Source: Myxococcales bacterium | Lineage (GTDB): Bacteria > Myxococcota_A > Polyangia > Polyangiales > Ga0077539 | Reading direction: 5' to 3' | Assembly: GCA_016792845.1 (NCBI GenBank) | Contig: JAEUKH010000054.1 | Location: 1 to 64,000, forward strand | DNA: 64,000 bases | Shown here: positions 45,054 through 54,200 of the stretch, piece after piece | How positions within the stretch are numbered: position 1 is the first letter of the stretch | Layout of the letters: each line of letters begins with the position of its first letter | Position numbers and translations under genes: made by a program | The notes under the pieces: model-generated | Seen by the model: only the letters and a program-made list of their open reading frames with translations | Database searches by the model: none | What the model was told of the DNA's origin: nothing

Positions 45054-47639
45054 TCAGTAGCGAAGCGTCACAGTGCCAAGGACCCGCGCGCTCAACGGAG
45101 CGCCGAAGGGGTGCTGCCGCGCGCGGTTGTCAGTGAGGTTTGTGCCCACGAGCCCGAGCTCAAGCCGATCGCGAAGGGCGCGATACCCCACCCTCGCATT
45201 CAAGAGCAGCGACCCGTCAATCGGGTAACTCTCATAAATCACGCCGCGATCGGGGTCGAAGTCTTGTTCGCGCCACACGGTGGCTGAGATCAAGTGGGTG
45301 TCGACCGCGAAATCGAGGCCGAAGCTCGTGCGCAGCTGCGCCCCAAGGTTGAGCTTGTGCTGCGGCGTACGCTGGTCACCCTCGCGCAGCGTGCCCGCGT
45401 CGTGGGCGGTGCGCGCGAGGGTATAGTTCGCATAGAAATCGAGGCCCTCGATGGGCGAGAGCCGCAGCCCCGCTTCGACGCCGTAGACCCGCGTGGCGAA
45501 GGGGTCGTTGGCGAAGCGGAAGCGCCCCACGTCGATGATGCCCCCGGGGTTGCTCTGACCCGGGAGCGGGTCAAAGAGCACGTTCGACAGCTCAATGAGG
45601 TTGGTGCCGCTTGAGTAAAACCCAGTAATCTCCCACTGGACGCGGTCGCTCGTCTGATCGGTGTACCCGAGGTCGAGCGAGAGGTTGTTCTCGGCTGAGA
45701 GCCGCTGCTGCCCGTTGTCGAAGACCTCGCCGCCCTGGCCGCGCACGCCGACGCCCGGCAGCGGGGTGGGGTTCTGCAGGTCGAGGTAGAGCTCAAGAAA
45801 GGTCGGCGTGCGAAAGGCCGTGGCGCCCGAGAGGCGAATCGCGCGACGCTCGGTGGGCCGAAAGATCACCGCGAGGCGGGGCGAGAAGACCGGCGCGTCG
45901 AGCACCGGGTGGCGGTCAACGCGGGCCGAGGCCACCGTCGAGAGGCGACGCCCGAAGCGGGCTTGCACCTGCGCGTACCCCGCGAAGTGATGCAAGAGGT
46001 GGTCGGCGTTGAGGAAGTTCCATGAAATGTATTTGGCGCGGTACGAGGCGCCGAGGGTCAAATCGAGCGGCACCGCCCCCGCGTTGAGGTGCCGCGCGTA
46101 GCGCAGCTCGACATCGAAGACGTCTTGATTGAAGCGATTGTTGAACGCGCTCACGCCCTCGCGCTGCAGGTATTCGCCCGCGCTGCCTCGAACGCTGTTC
46201 AGAAAGGCCCTGGCGGTAAAGCCCCCGTGGGTCAGCTGAAGCGAAGGCTGCACAAAAGTGATGTCTGTCCAGAAGCGCCGGAGCGGGCCGATGGCGTTGA
46301 ACCAGAGCTGCCCATCAAACACGTTGACCCCGCCGCGAAGCGCCGTGCGGGGCCCGAGCGGCGCGCTCAAATCGAGGGTCGCGCGGAGCCCCGAGACCGC
46401 AGTCTCACGGTCGGGCGAGGCCACCCGGTACGTGCGATCGGTGGGGTCGACCAGGCGCGTAAACCCGCCCGCCTGCTCGTAGCCAGCCCCGAGGCGGTAC
46501 GACACCTGCCCCGAGCGGCCCGAGTTCATCACCTGGGCGCGAAATTGCCCGCCGGTGCCGAGGCCCGTCGACACGCTGTTGCGACCCTCACCCGGCGCCC
46601 GGGTGATAATGTTGATCACCCCTGAAAACGCGTCTGCGCCGTACAACGCAGAGCCCGCACCGCGGATGATCTCAATGCGCTCGATCTCTTCGACCGAGAC
46701 GGGCAAGAGCGGCCACAGGGTGACCCCGAGAAAATCGAGGTACACCGAGCGCCCGTCGACGAGCACGAGCACCCGGTTCGACAAGCGACGGTTAAAACCG
46801 CGGATCCCGACCTGGGTGTCTGAACTCTCGATGGTCGTGACATCGACGCCGACCGCGCGCCGCAAGAGCTCGGCGATGCGGGTCAAGCCCGACAGACGAA
46901 TGTCTTGGGCGGTGATCACCGTGGTGGCGTTCGGCGCGTCGAGGGTGCTCTGCGATGAGAGCGACGCCGTCACCACACGCTCCTCGTAGGTGTCGTCGCG
47001 GGCGTCGTCACGGGCCCGGGGCGGCTGCGGCGCGGGCGTCGCGGCGGGCGGCGCAGGCGTAGGCCCGGGGCTCGGCGGGGTCGGGCCCGAGAGCGACGCC
47101 GGGGCGCCCTCGGTGAACTGAAGAATCGTCTGCGCGGCGGCCCGCAAAGACGTCAATTGCTCGGCAGAGAGCGCCCCGCCCGAGAGCGCAGGTTGGGGAG
47201 GCGTCGCACCCTCGGCGCCTGCGGGAGGCGAGACGCCGGGCCCGGGCGTCGTCGCGGTCGGCGGCGTCGGCGTCGCCACCGGGGCAGCGGGTGTCACCGC
47301 GGCGCGACGGCGGCCTTCGAGCGCGCGGAGCACCGCCTCGACGTCGCCGCGGTCGGGCACCTCGCCTTGCAGATACCGTTGGTAGTACTCGATCGCGCGG
47401 TCGAGATCGCCCGCGTCGGCGTAGGCCCGGGCGATGTTGAAGAGCACGTTGACGTTCGGCAAGATGCGGTACGCCTCTTGAAACTCGTCGACGGCCCGGA
47501 GGTACTCGGCCTGTCGTACGAGGTCGAGGCCCGCGCGAAAGTGCCGCCGCGCCTCGGCGCGCTCATCGGCGAGGGCGTTGCGCGTCGCGGCGAGAAAACC
47601 CAGCGCCGCGAAGAATGAGACGATCTTTCGAGTACGCAC
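45054..47639 (-). CDS. TonB-dependent receptor with fused N-terminal TPR domain
   Basis: From a GTG at 47639 (GGGAGG 12 bases upstream) the product starts with a signal peptide of type MRTRKIVSFFAALGFLAATR. TPR repeats (about residues 30-105, VDEFQEAYRILPNVNVLFNI) and a Pro/Ala linker follow. The plug domain (about 210-330) contains NATTVITAQDI, VGIRGFNRRLSNRVLVLVDG and YGADAFSGVINIITR, and a 22-stranded barrel follows, ending in aromatic Y (VTLRY). A receptor with an internal periplasmic TPR region is unusual outside Myxococcota. The substrate is unknown. Length is 861 residues. Confidence 0.85.
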   Translation of the reverse strand: MRTRKIVSFFAALGFLAATRNALADERAEARRHFRAGLDLVRQAEYLRAVDEFQEAYRILPNVNVLFNIARAYADAGDLDRAIEYYQRYLQGEVPDRGDVEAVLRALEGRRRAAVTPAAPVATPTPPTATTPGPGVSPPAGAEGATPPQPALSGGALSAEQLTSLRAAAQTILQFTEGAPASLSGPTPPSPGPTPAPPAATPAPQPPRARDDARDDTYEERVVTASLSSQSTLDAPNATTVITAQDIRLSGLTRIAELLRRAVGVDVTTIESSDTQVGIRGFNRRLSNRVLVLVDGRSVYLDFLGVTLWPLLPVSVEEIERIEIIRGAGSALYGADAFSGVINIITRAPGEGRNSVSTGLGTGGQFRAQVMNSGRSGQVSYRLGAGYEQAGGFTRLVDPTDRTYRVASPDRETAVSGLRATLDLSAPLGPRTALRGGVNVFDGQLWFNAIGPLRRFWTDITFVQPSLQLTHGGFTARAFLNSVRGSAGEYLQREGVSAFNNRFNQDVFDVELRYARHLNAGAVPLDLTLGASYRAKYISWNFLNADHLLHHFAGYAQVQARFGRRLSTVASARVDRHPVLDAPVFSPRLAVIFRPTERRAIRLSGATAFRTPTFLELYLDLQNPTPLPGVGVRGQGGEVFDNGQQRLSAENNLSLDLGYTDQTSDRVQWEITGFYSSGTNLIELSNVLFDPLPGQSNPGGIIDVGRFRFANDPFATRVYGVEAGLRLSPIEGLDFYANYTLARTAHDAGTLREGDQRTPQHKLNLGAQLRTSFGLDFAVDTHLISATVWREQDFDPDRGVIYESYPIDGSLLLNARVGYRALRDRLELGLVGTNLTDNRARQHPFGAPLSARVLGTVTLRY

Positions 47640-47763
47640 GATGGCGACCGACCTCCCGGCGGGGGCTGTCGTTGGCCCCGACACGCCCCCAGAACACCCC
47701 CGCTACGCTACCGTAAGCCCTCCCCTGTTGGGAAGCGCCGCCGCACCGCCCCGCGCGCAATGC

Positions 47764-49161
47764 TCAGCCGCGCCGCGCCCGCATCGCGTCGAGATCGATG
47801 TTGTGTTTCTTGAAGAGGTCTCGAAGATATCGTCGATCGACGCCCGAGCGCCGCGCGGCCTCTGAGAGGTTGTACTCGGCGGCCTCGAAGAGCTTGAGAA
47901 GGTAGTCACGCTCGAAGGCGTCGACCGCTTGCTGCTTGGCGTCTTGAAAGGGCAGCTTGAGCGGGTCGGCGCCGACCGCGGGGGCGAGCCCGGCGGGCGC
48001 CTCGTAGGTGAGGGTGCCCCGCGGGGCCGCCTCGTCGAGGGCGTCTTCGAGCGTGGCGACGTGCGCCGAGTCGGCCAGCATCACCGCGCGTTCGACCACG
48101 TTGCGTAGCTCGCGCACGTTGCCGGGCCACGGGCGCAGGGCCAACGCGTCGCACACCGCGTCGCTCAGCGTCGCGTTCAACAAGCTCGCGAAATACCGCG
48201 CCAGGCCCGCGACATCGTCGGCCCGCGCGCGGAGCGGCGGCACCTTCACCCGGCCCACCGCGAGGCGAAACAAGAGATCTTGTCGGAAGCGCCCCGCCGC
48301 CACCTCGGCCTCGAGGTCGCGGTTCGTCGCGGCGATCACCCGCACATCGGCCGAGCGGTACTCGGTCGCCCCCACCGGGCGCACCTGCCGCGCTTCGAGC
48401 ACACGCAAGAGCGCAGGCTGAAGCTCAAGCGGCAGCTCGCCGATCTCGTCGAAGAACAGCGTGCCCTTGTCGGCTGTGCGAAACGCGCCCTCTTTCGAGC
48501 CCACCGCGCCCGTGAAGGCGCCCTTCACATGGCCAAAGAGCTCAGAGGCGAGCAGCGCCGGCGACACCGCCGCGCAGTCGAACACCACCAACGGCTGCGC
48601 CGCGCGGCGCGAGGCCGCATGGATGGCCCGCGCAACCACCTCTTTGCCCGTGCCCGTCTCGCCCTCGATCAAGACCGTGAGCTCGCTCGACGCGACGCGC
48701 CCGACCAGCGTGCGCAAGCGCTGCATCGCTTGCGAGTCGCCCACCAAGGCCGAGGTGTCGCGCGAGGGCCGGGCCATCGCGGGGCGCTCGGCGCGCGGGC
48801 CGTCATCACCTAGCCGAACGTGAATTCGACACTGCTTGCCGAGCAAAAGCTCGACCTCGGCGTCTGGCTTGAGCGGTAATTCGCGAATACGGGCGCCCTG
48901 AAAATGCGTGCCGTTCTTCGTCTCAAGGTCGACCAGCTCGACCCCATGCGGGAAGACCCGCACCTCAAGATGCACCCGCGAGATGAACGGGTCGTCGATG
49001 ACCACCTCGTTGCCCGCGTCGCGCCCCACCCGCACGACGCCCTCGTGGGCCCTGTACACCGCCGGGCGCCCCTGCGCGGCGCGCACCTCGACGTAGCGCG
49101 TCGGCGGCGGCTTCGGCGCCTCAAGCGCGGCGGTCATGGTGCGGCTGTCATCACCCATCAT
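47764..49161 (-). CDS. FHA-domain sigma-54-dependent transcriptional activator
   Basis: Domains in order: an FHA domain (about residues 25-115, with GRDAGNEVVIDDPFISRVHL) in place of a receiver domain; an AAA+ core with Walker A EGETGTGKE (166-174), the sigma-54 contact GAFTGA (214-219) and Walker B FFDEIGELPLELQ; and a C-terminal Fis-type HTH (NLSEAARRSGVDRRYLRDLF). FHA binds phosphothreonine, so it is probably controlled by a Ser/Thr kinase, one of which is encoded at 59222. Target promoters are not evident. Start codon choice is uncertain within the first nine residues. Confidence 0.9.
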   Translation of the reverse strand: MMGDDSRTMTAALEAPKPPPTRYVEVRAAQGRPAVYRAHEGVVRVGRDAGNEVVIDDPFISRVHLEVRVFPHGVELVDLETKNGTHFQGARIRELPLKPDAEVELLLGKQCRIHVRLGDDGPRAERPAMARPSRDTSALVGDSQAMQRLRTLVGRVASSELTVLIEGETGTGKEVVARAIHAASRRAAQPLVVFDCAAVSPALLASELFGHVKGAFTGAVGSKEGAFRTADKGTLFFDEIGELPLELQPALLRVLEARQVRPVGATEYRSADVRVIAATNRDLEAEVAAGRFRQDLLFRLAVGRVKVPPLRARADDVAGLARYFASLLNATLSDAVCDALALRPWPGNVRELRNVVERAVMLADSAHVATLEDALDEAAPRGTLTYEAPAGLAPAVGADPLKLPFQDAKQQAVDAFERDYLLKLFEAAEYNLSEAARRSGVDRRYLRDLFKKHNIDLDAMRARRG

Positions 49162-49202
49162 CGGCTCAACAACGCAGGCTTATAGCGCCCTCGGGCCGCA
49201 CT

Positions 49203-50171
49203 CTACCACCACCGCTTGTGGCGAAACCAGAGCAGCATCCCCAAGGCGACGGCGCCCATGAGGCCCAGTGCGAAGGGGTACCCGAAGGCCCAATGGAGCT
49301 CGGGCATCTGGTCGAAGTTCATGCCGTAGACGCCGGCGATGAAGGTCAGCGGGAGCATCAGGGTCGACACGAGGGTGAGGGTCTTCATCACCTCGTTCAT
49401 GCGGTTGGCCACGGTGCTGCGGTACGACTCCAGGGCCGCCGAGAGCAGCTCGCGGTAGCTCTCGGTGAGGTCGGCGACGCGCACGAAATGATCGTGAACA
49501 TCGCGGTAGAACGGCAGCGCCTTCTCGCTCACGAGGTCAAACTCGCCCCGCGAGAGGCGCAAGAGCACCTCGCGCTGGTGCGTCGCCGTGCGCCGGAGCT
49601 TCTGGAGCGCACGCTTCAGCGAAAAAATGCGGCCCACGACGGCGTCGCTCCGGCCGCGGTGGGCGGCGTGCTCGACCTCTTCGATGACGCCGTCAAACTT
49701 CTCGACCACGGCCACATAGTGGTCGACCACCCGGTCGAGGATGCCGTGCGCCAGAAACGAAGTGCCCTTGGCCATGAGCCTGGGCGAGCGGGTGATCTCT
49801 TCGCGGAGCTTCTCGCTCGCAGAGAACTCTGCGGGGTGATGCGAGAAGACCCACCGCTCGCTGATCACAAGATCGAGCTCGATGGTCTCAAGGTGCGCGG
49901 GGTCGGTGTTCGGGCAATGAATCCCGTGGATCACCACATAGAGGTAGTCGTCGTACTCTTCGATCTTTGGGGCCATGCGCTCTTGGCTGATGTCTTCGAC
50001 CGCGAGCGGGTGAAGCTTCAGCTGGTCGAGCATCACGGCCTTGAGCGGGTCGTCGATCTCGGTGGCGTCGATCCAAAAGGGTGTGCCCTCTGCGAGAAGT
50101 TTCGGTACTTCGCTGAGGTCTTGCGTCGAACGCACACCTTCGCCGGTTGAAACGAACAAAATCGTACCCAT
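49203..50171 (-). CDS. corA: CorA-family Mg2+/Co2+ transporter
   Basis: The 322-residue protein has the CorA soluble funnel and two C-terminal helices joined by the signature GVYGMNFDQMPELHW (near residue 280). The last helix ends in basic residues (WFRHKRWW). It forms a homopentameric Mg2+ channel of the inner membrane. The ATG at 50171 is chosen because conserved sequence (MGTILFVSTG) starts there and GAGGCGAAGAG precedes it. The longer frame to 50363 overlaps the divergent FHA-GGDEF gene. Confidence 0.88.
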   Translation of the reverse strand: MGTILFVSTGEGVRSTQDLSEVPKLLAEGTPFWIDATEIDDPLKAVMLDQLKLHPLAVEDISQERMAPKIEEYDDYLYVVIHGIHCPNTDPAHLETIELDLVISERWVFSHHPAEFSASEKLREEITRSPRLMAKGTSFLAHGILDRVVDHYVAVVEKFDGVIEEVEHAAHRGRSDAVVGRIFSLKRALQKLRRTATHQREVLLRLSRGEFDLVSEKALPFYRDVHDHFVRVADLTESYRELLSAALESYRSTVANRMNEVMKTLTLVSTLMLPLTFIAGVYGMNFDQMPELHWAFGYPFALGLMGAVALGMLLWFRHKRWW

Positions 50172-50272
50172 GTACTCTTCGCCTCGGCGGAGGCTCGCAC
50201 GGGCGCCACGGCGATCGTGAGAGAAAGTAACGCGCGCGGTCGGTCGAAGGGGTGATAGAGTCACGCTTCGGG

Positions 50273-51265
50273 ATGATGCCTGACGAGCATACGCCACCCG
50301 GGTCAGCCGGGAGTCTCGCGGGAAGCGGCTCAGCAGAGGCTTCGACGCGGCCATCTTCGCCACGGGCCACAGTGCCCGAACCCCTAAGAACGCTGCCGTT
50401 GGAAGATGGCCAGAAGCTCCGCGAGGAGCTGCAAGCGGCGATCAAAGACAGCCGCCGCCCCGCGGTGGTGGTGATCTCGGGCAACGAGGTCGGCCTACGC
50501 CGACGGCTCAGCCAGAACGCCGTGCTCGGCCGCGACTCGACCAACGATGTGGTGCTCACCGACCAGGGGGTCTCGTGGCGCCACGCGCGGATCGAAGACC
50601 GCGGCGACGCGTGGGTGGTGGTCGACCTCGGCAGCACCAACGGCACCGTGGTGAACGGCGCCCGCTGCGCCGAGAAGTCTCTCGGGCATGGCGATCGCAT
50701 CGTGCTCGGCCGTACGGTGCTGCGCTTCGAGCTCCAAGACCGGCTCGACGAGGACTACGATGAGCAGCTCCAGCGGTTGTTGCACGTCGATGATCTTTCA
50801 GGGCTTTTCGTGCGTCGTCGCTTCGACCGCGAGCTGGCGCTGATGGTCGAGACGGCGCGCGCGCAGTCGGGCACCGTGGCGCTCCTCGTGATGGACATGG
50901 ACGGCATCAAGGCCATCAACGACCGTCACGGGCATTTGTTTGGGGCGTACACCATCGGCGAGACGGGCAAGCTCATCGGCCGGGTCTTGGGGGCTCGGGG
51001 CATCGCCTCGCGCTTCGGGGGCGACGAGTTTTGCGCGGCGCTGACGGGCGTCGACGTCGAGACCGCGGTGGCGGTGGCTGAAGAAATTCGTGCGGCGGTG
51101 GCCGCGTTTGAGTACGAGCGCGAAGGGGTGAGGCTTCGCCCGGGGATCAGCATCGGGGTGGGGGTCTTTCCGACCTGCGGAGGCGACGCCGAGCGCTTGT
51201 TTCAGGTCGCCGACGAGGCGCTGTATCGTGCCAAACAGGGTGGCAAAAACCGGGTGTGCAGGTGA
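50273..51265 (+). CDS. FHA-domain diguanylate cyclase
   Basis: An FHA domain (about residues 75-150, LGRDSTNDVVLTDQGVSWRH and STNGTVVNG) is fused to a GGDEF domain (about 170-330). The active-site motif is intact (RFGGDEF, residues 247-253). The usual product-inhibition RxxD site is not present five residues upstream (GARG instead). The enzyme should make cyclic-di-GMP from GTP, perhaps modulated by phosphothreonine binding through FHA. The start could be either of the ATGs at 50273 and 50276 or a GTG at 50252. The 101-base gap to corA is divergent. Confidence 0.85.
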   Translation: MMPDEHTPPGSAGSLAGSGSAEASTRPSSPRATVPEPLRTLPLEDGQKLREELQAAIKDSRRPAVVVISGNEVGLRRRLSQNAVLGRDSTNDVVLTDQGVSWRHARIEDRGDAWVVVDLGSTNGTVVNGARCAEKSLGHGDRIVLGRTVLRFELQDRLDEDYDEQLQRLLHVDDLSGLFVRRRFDRELALMVETARAQSGTVALLVMDMDGIKAINDRHGHLFGAYTIGETGKLIGRVLGARGIASRFGGDEFCAALTGVDVETAVAVAEEIRAAVAAFEYEREGVRLRPGISIGVGVFPTCGGDAERLFQVADEALYRAKQGGKNRVCR

Positions 51266-51289
51266 GCGCACGGCGAGTGAGTGGGTGCG

Positions 51290-54200
51290 ATGTTTGATGT
51301 GAGTTGCACGGGCTGCGGGCACGCCTTCCCGGTTGATGAGCGGCGGGTGCCGCGCAACGGGATGACCATGCGCTGCCCGAAGTGTCAGACGACCTTCCTG
51401 GTGCGTCGCCCCGAGTCGACCATGGCCCTCGATCCGAGCGCCTCGGTGCCGCCGCCTGCGCCGCCCGTCGGCGGGCCGATGCTGGTGCCCGGGGGCAGCT
51501 TCGACGACAACGCCGCGCTGCCCATTCCCGCTGATTTGAGGCCTGAGCTGCCGGTCCCTGTGGGGCGCGCGCCGGTGCCTTCGGCCAACCCGCCGGCCGA
51601 CCCGCGCGAGCCCATCGCGGCCGCGAGGGGGGTCTCGATGGGGGGCAGCGCGGGCCATCTCAGCGGCGCGAAGAACACCCTCTTGGTGACCCCAGACGTC
51701 GGCGCCTCGGCGCTCCGCCCCGCGCAGACGCCTTCCATGGCCGACGACATCGAGGCTGAGGAGTTTGACATCCCGCTCATCGACGAGCCCGCGCTCCCGG
51801 CCGTCGCGGGCGGCGCCGATCTGCCTGCCCCGGCGCGGGGTGTGGCCGACCTGCCGACGCCCTCCGCGCGCGCCGACCTGCCAGCCCCCGCACGCGGATT
51901 GACCGATTTGCCCGCCCCGAGCGGCGTCGGCTTGCCCGCCCCGAGCGGCGTCGGCTTGCCCGCCCCGAGCGCAGGCCTGCCGGCCCCAAGCACCGCGGGT
52001 TACCCGGCTCCGAGCGCTGCGGGGTATCCCGCCCCAAGCACCGCGGGTTACCCGGCTCCGAGCGCTGCGGGGTATCCCGCCCCAAGCGCCGCGGGTTACC
52101 CGGCTCCGAGCGCGGGCGGTTACCCCGTTCCGAGCGCGGGCGGTTACCCGTTGCCGAGTCAAGGGGCGCTGCCGAGCCCGACGATGGTGGCGCCGCCGAG
52201 CCCGGTGGGCGAGCGCGAGTCGACCCCGAGCCCGGTGGCCCTCGGGCGCATCGGGCTTGAGCGAAAGGCCTTCACCGTAGGGCCAGGAGGTGCCCGGGAG
52301 GTGCCCGCTGACGTGATCGTGCCGGCGCCGTTGGTGCGGCCGCCGTCGCCGCACACGCCGACCCCGCGCAAGGCCGTGGGCGGTCACTTCGGCGAGCTCG
52401 ACCTCGATGAGCCGACGCGCCAGGGCCCGAGCCCGCTCAACGCGCTGAGCTTCGAAGACGAGCGTCTGCGCTCGATGGGGCAGACCAGCGATTTGCCGCC
52501 TCGCGGCGCCGACGCTGACTTCGGCGCTGAGTTTGACGCGATCCCGTTGGTGCCCGAGCCGCCGCAGCCTGAGGCGCCGGTCGAGCGCGTCTCGCGCCCG
52601 AAGGCCCGCAACACCGAAGTCAAGCCGCCCTCGCGAAAGACCCTGTGGCTCTACGGTTCGCTCGGCGCCGTGGCGCTGATCGGTGTGGCCGGCGCGGCGC
52701 TCGCCCTCACCGAGCACGGCGCCTTCGGGCACAAGTTCATCGACGAACAGATCAACGGCCCGGCGCGGCACACCGCGGCGACCCAGGTCATTCGGTACGT
52801 CGACCGCACCCTTGAGGCAGACACCTACGACCGCGCCATGGCCATGGTGCGACGCCTCGACGAGGCCATCGAGCGCGTGCCCAATGAGCGCGAACTCAGG
52901 GCCTACGCGGCCTATGTGAACGGGTGGGTGGCCCTGCGCTTCGGCCCCGACCCGACCCGAGTCGGGCGCGCCAGGGTGTTGCTCAGCCAGCTTCAGACCG
53001 CGCAAGAAGAGGGCGAGGTCATCGCGTACCTCAACCTCGCGAAGGCCGCCGACGCCATGAACCGCGGCAACGTGCGCGAGGCCCTCCGACTGGCCCGGCT
53101 CGACCCCGAAGGCCGCGACCTCGCGGCGCTGGCGGCTGAGTTTGCCAACGACACGCCGCAGTGGGTGCGCCTCGCGACGCAGGCGAGGCAGCGGCGGGCG
53201 ACGCCGCGCTCGCGGTACCGGCTCGCCAGGGCCCAACTCGCCGCGGGGGCGGTGGCCGACGCGCAGCGCAACGCCGAGGAGGTGCTCCAACTAGAGCCCC
53301 GCCACGCGGCGACGCGGATCTTGTTGGCCCGCACCCTCACGGCCACGGTCGAGGGCCGGGCGCGGGCCATCGAGCTCCTCTCGCCGGTGGTTCAAGCCGC
53401 CGAACAAGGGGCCGGCGCGCGCCCCTCGCGCCGCAACGCGCCGACCTCGGCCAACCAGCGCGCCCTGGCGCAAGCCGCGTCGACGGGCGAGCGCGCCGAG
53501 GCCCTGGTGGTGGCAGGGCAGATCGAGTTCTTGCGCGACCACGTGAGCGTGGCGCAGTCGCGGTTCTCGCGCGCCCTTGAGCTCGACCCGCGGTCGAGTC
53601 AGGCCCTCGTGGGGATCGGTAACATCTTGTATCGACAGGGGAATTTCACCGACTCGCTGGCTCGCTTTCGAAACGCGCTCACCGCCGACAGCAACAACCT
53701 CGACGCCGTGGTGGGGGTGGTCCAATCGTCGCTGGCGCTCAACCAGGTCTCTGAGGCGCGGGGCGCCATCGAGTCGGCGGTGCGCGATCACAGCCAAGAC
53801 GGGCGCTTGCAGTACTGGCTCGGGCGCACCCTCGCGGCGAGCACCGACCAGCGCTCGCTGGCGCTCCAGGCCTTTCGACGGGCCACCGAGCTTCAGCCCG
53901 ACAACCTCGAAGCCTACGTCTCACACGCCGAGCTCCTGATCCAGCTCGGGCGCAACGACGCGGCCGAGCAGGTGCTGAACGACGCGCGGCTCCATGTGCC
54001 CGACAACGCCGCGATTCATCGCGCGCTGGCGCACGGGCGGCTCGCCCGGGGTGACCTCGCCGGGGCCGAGACCGAGCTCCGCACGGCCTTGCAGCGCGAC
54101 CCCGACGACATTCGCACGCATTTCGCCTTGGGCGACGTGTTTCGTCGGCAGAGCCGTCTCGTCGAAGCCGAGCAGTCGCTCGCGCGGGTGGCCGCGGTCG

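Noticed and set aside
51908..52165. Tandem 24-nt repeats that could suggest a CRISPR or VNTR outside a gene
   Set aside because: They lie inside a protein-coding frame and encode a Pro/Ala/Tyr linker with no spacers.
50798..53290. An 830-codon open frame on the minus strand opposite the TPR and FHA-GGDEF genes
   Set aside because: High-GC shadow frame: its product is Arg/His/Gly-rich low complexity with no domain, while the plus-strand genes show clear families.
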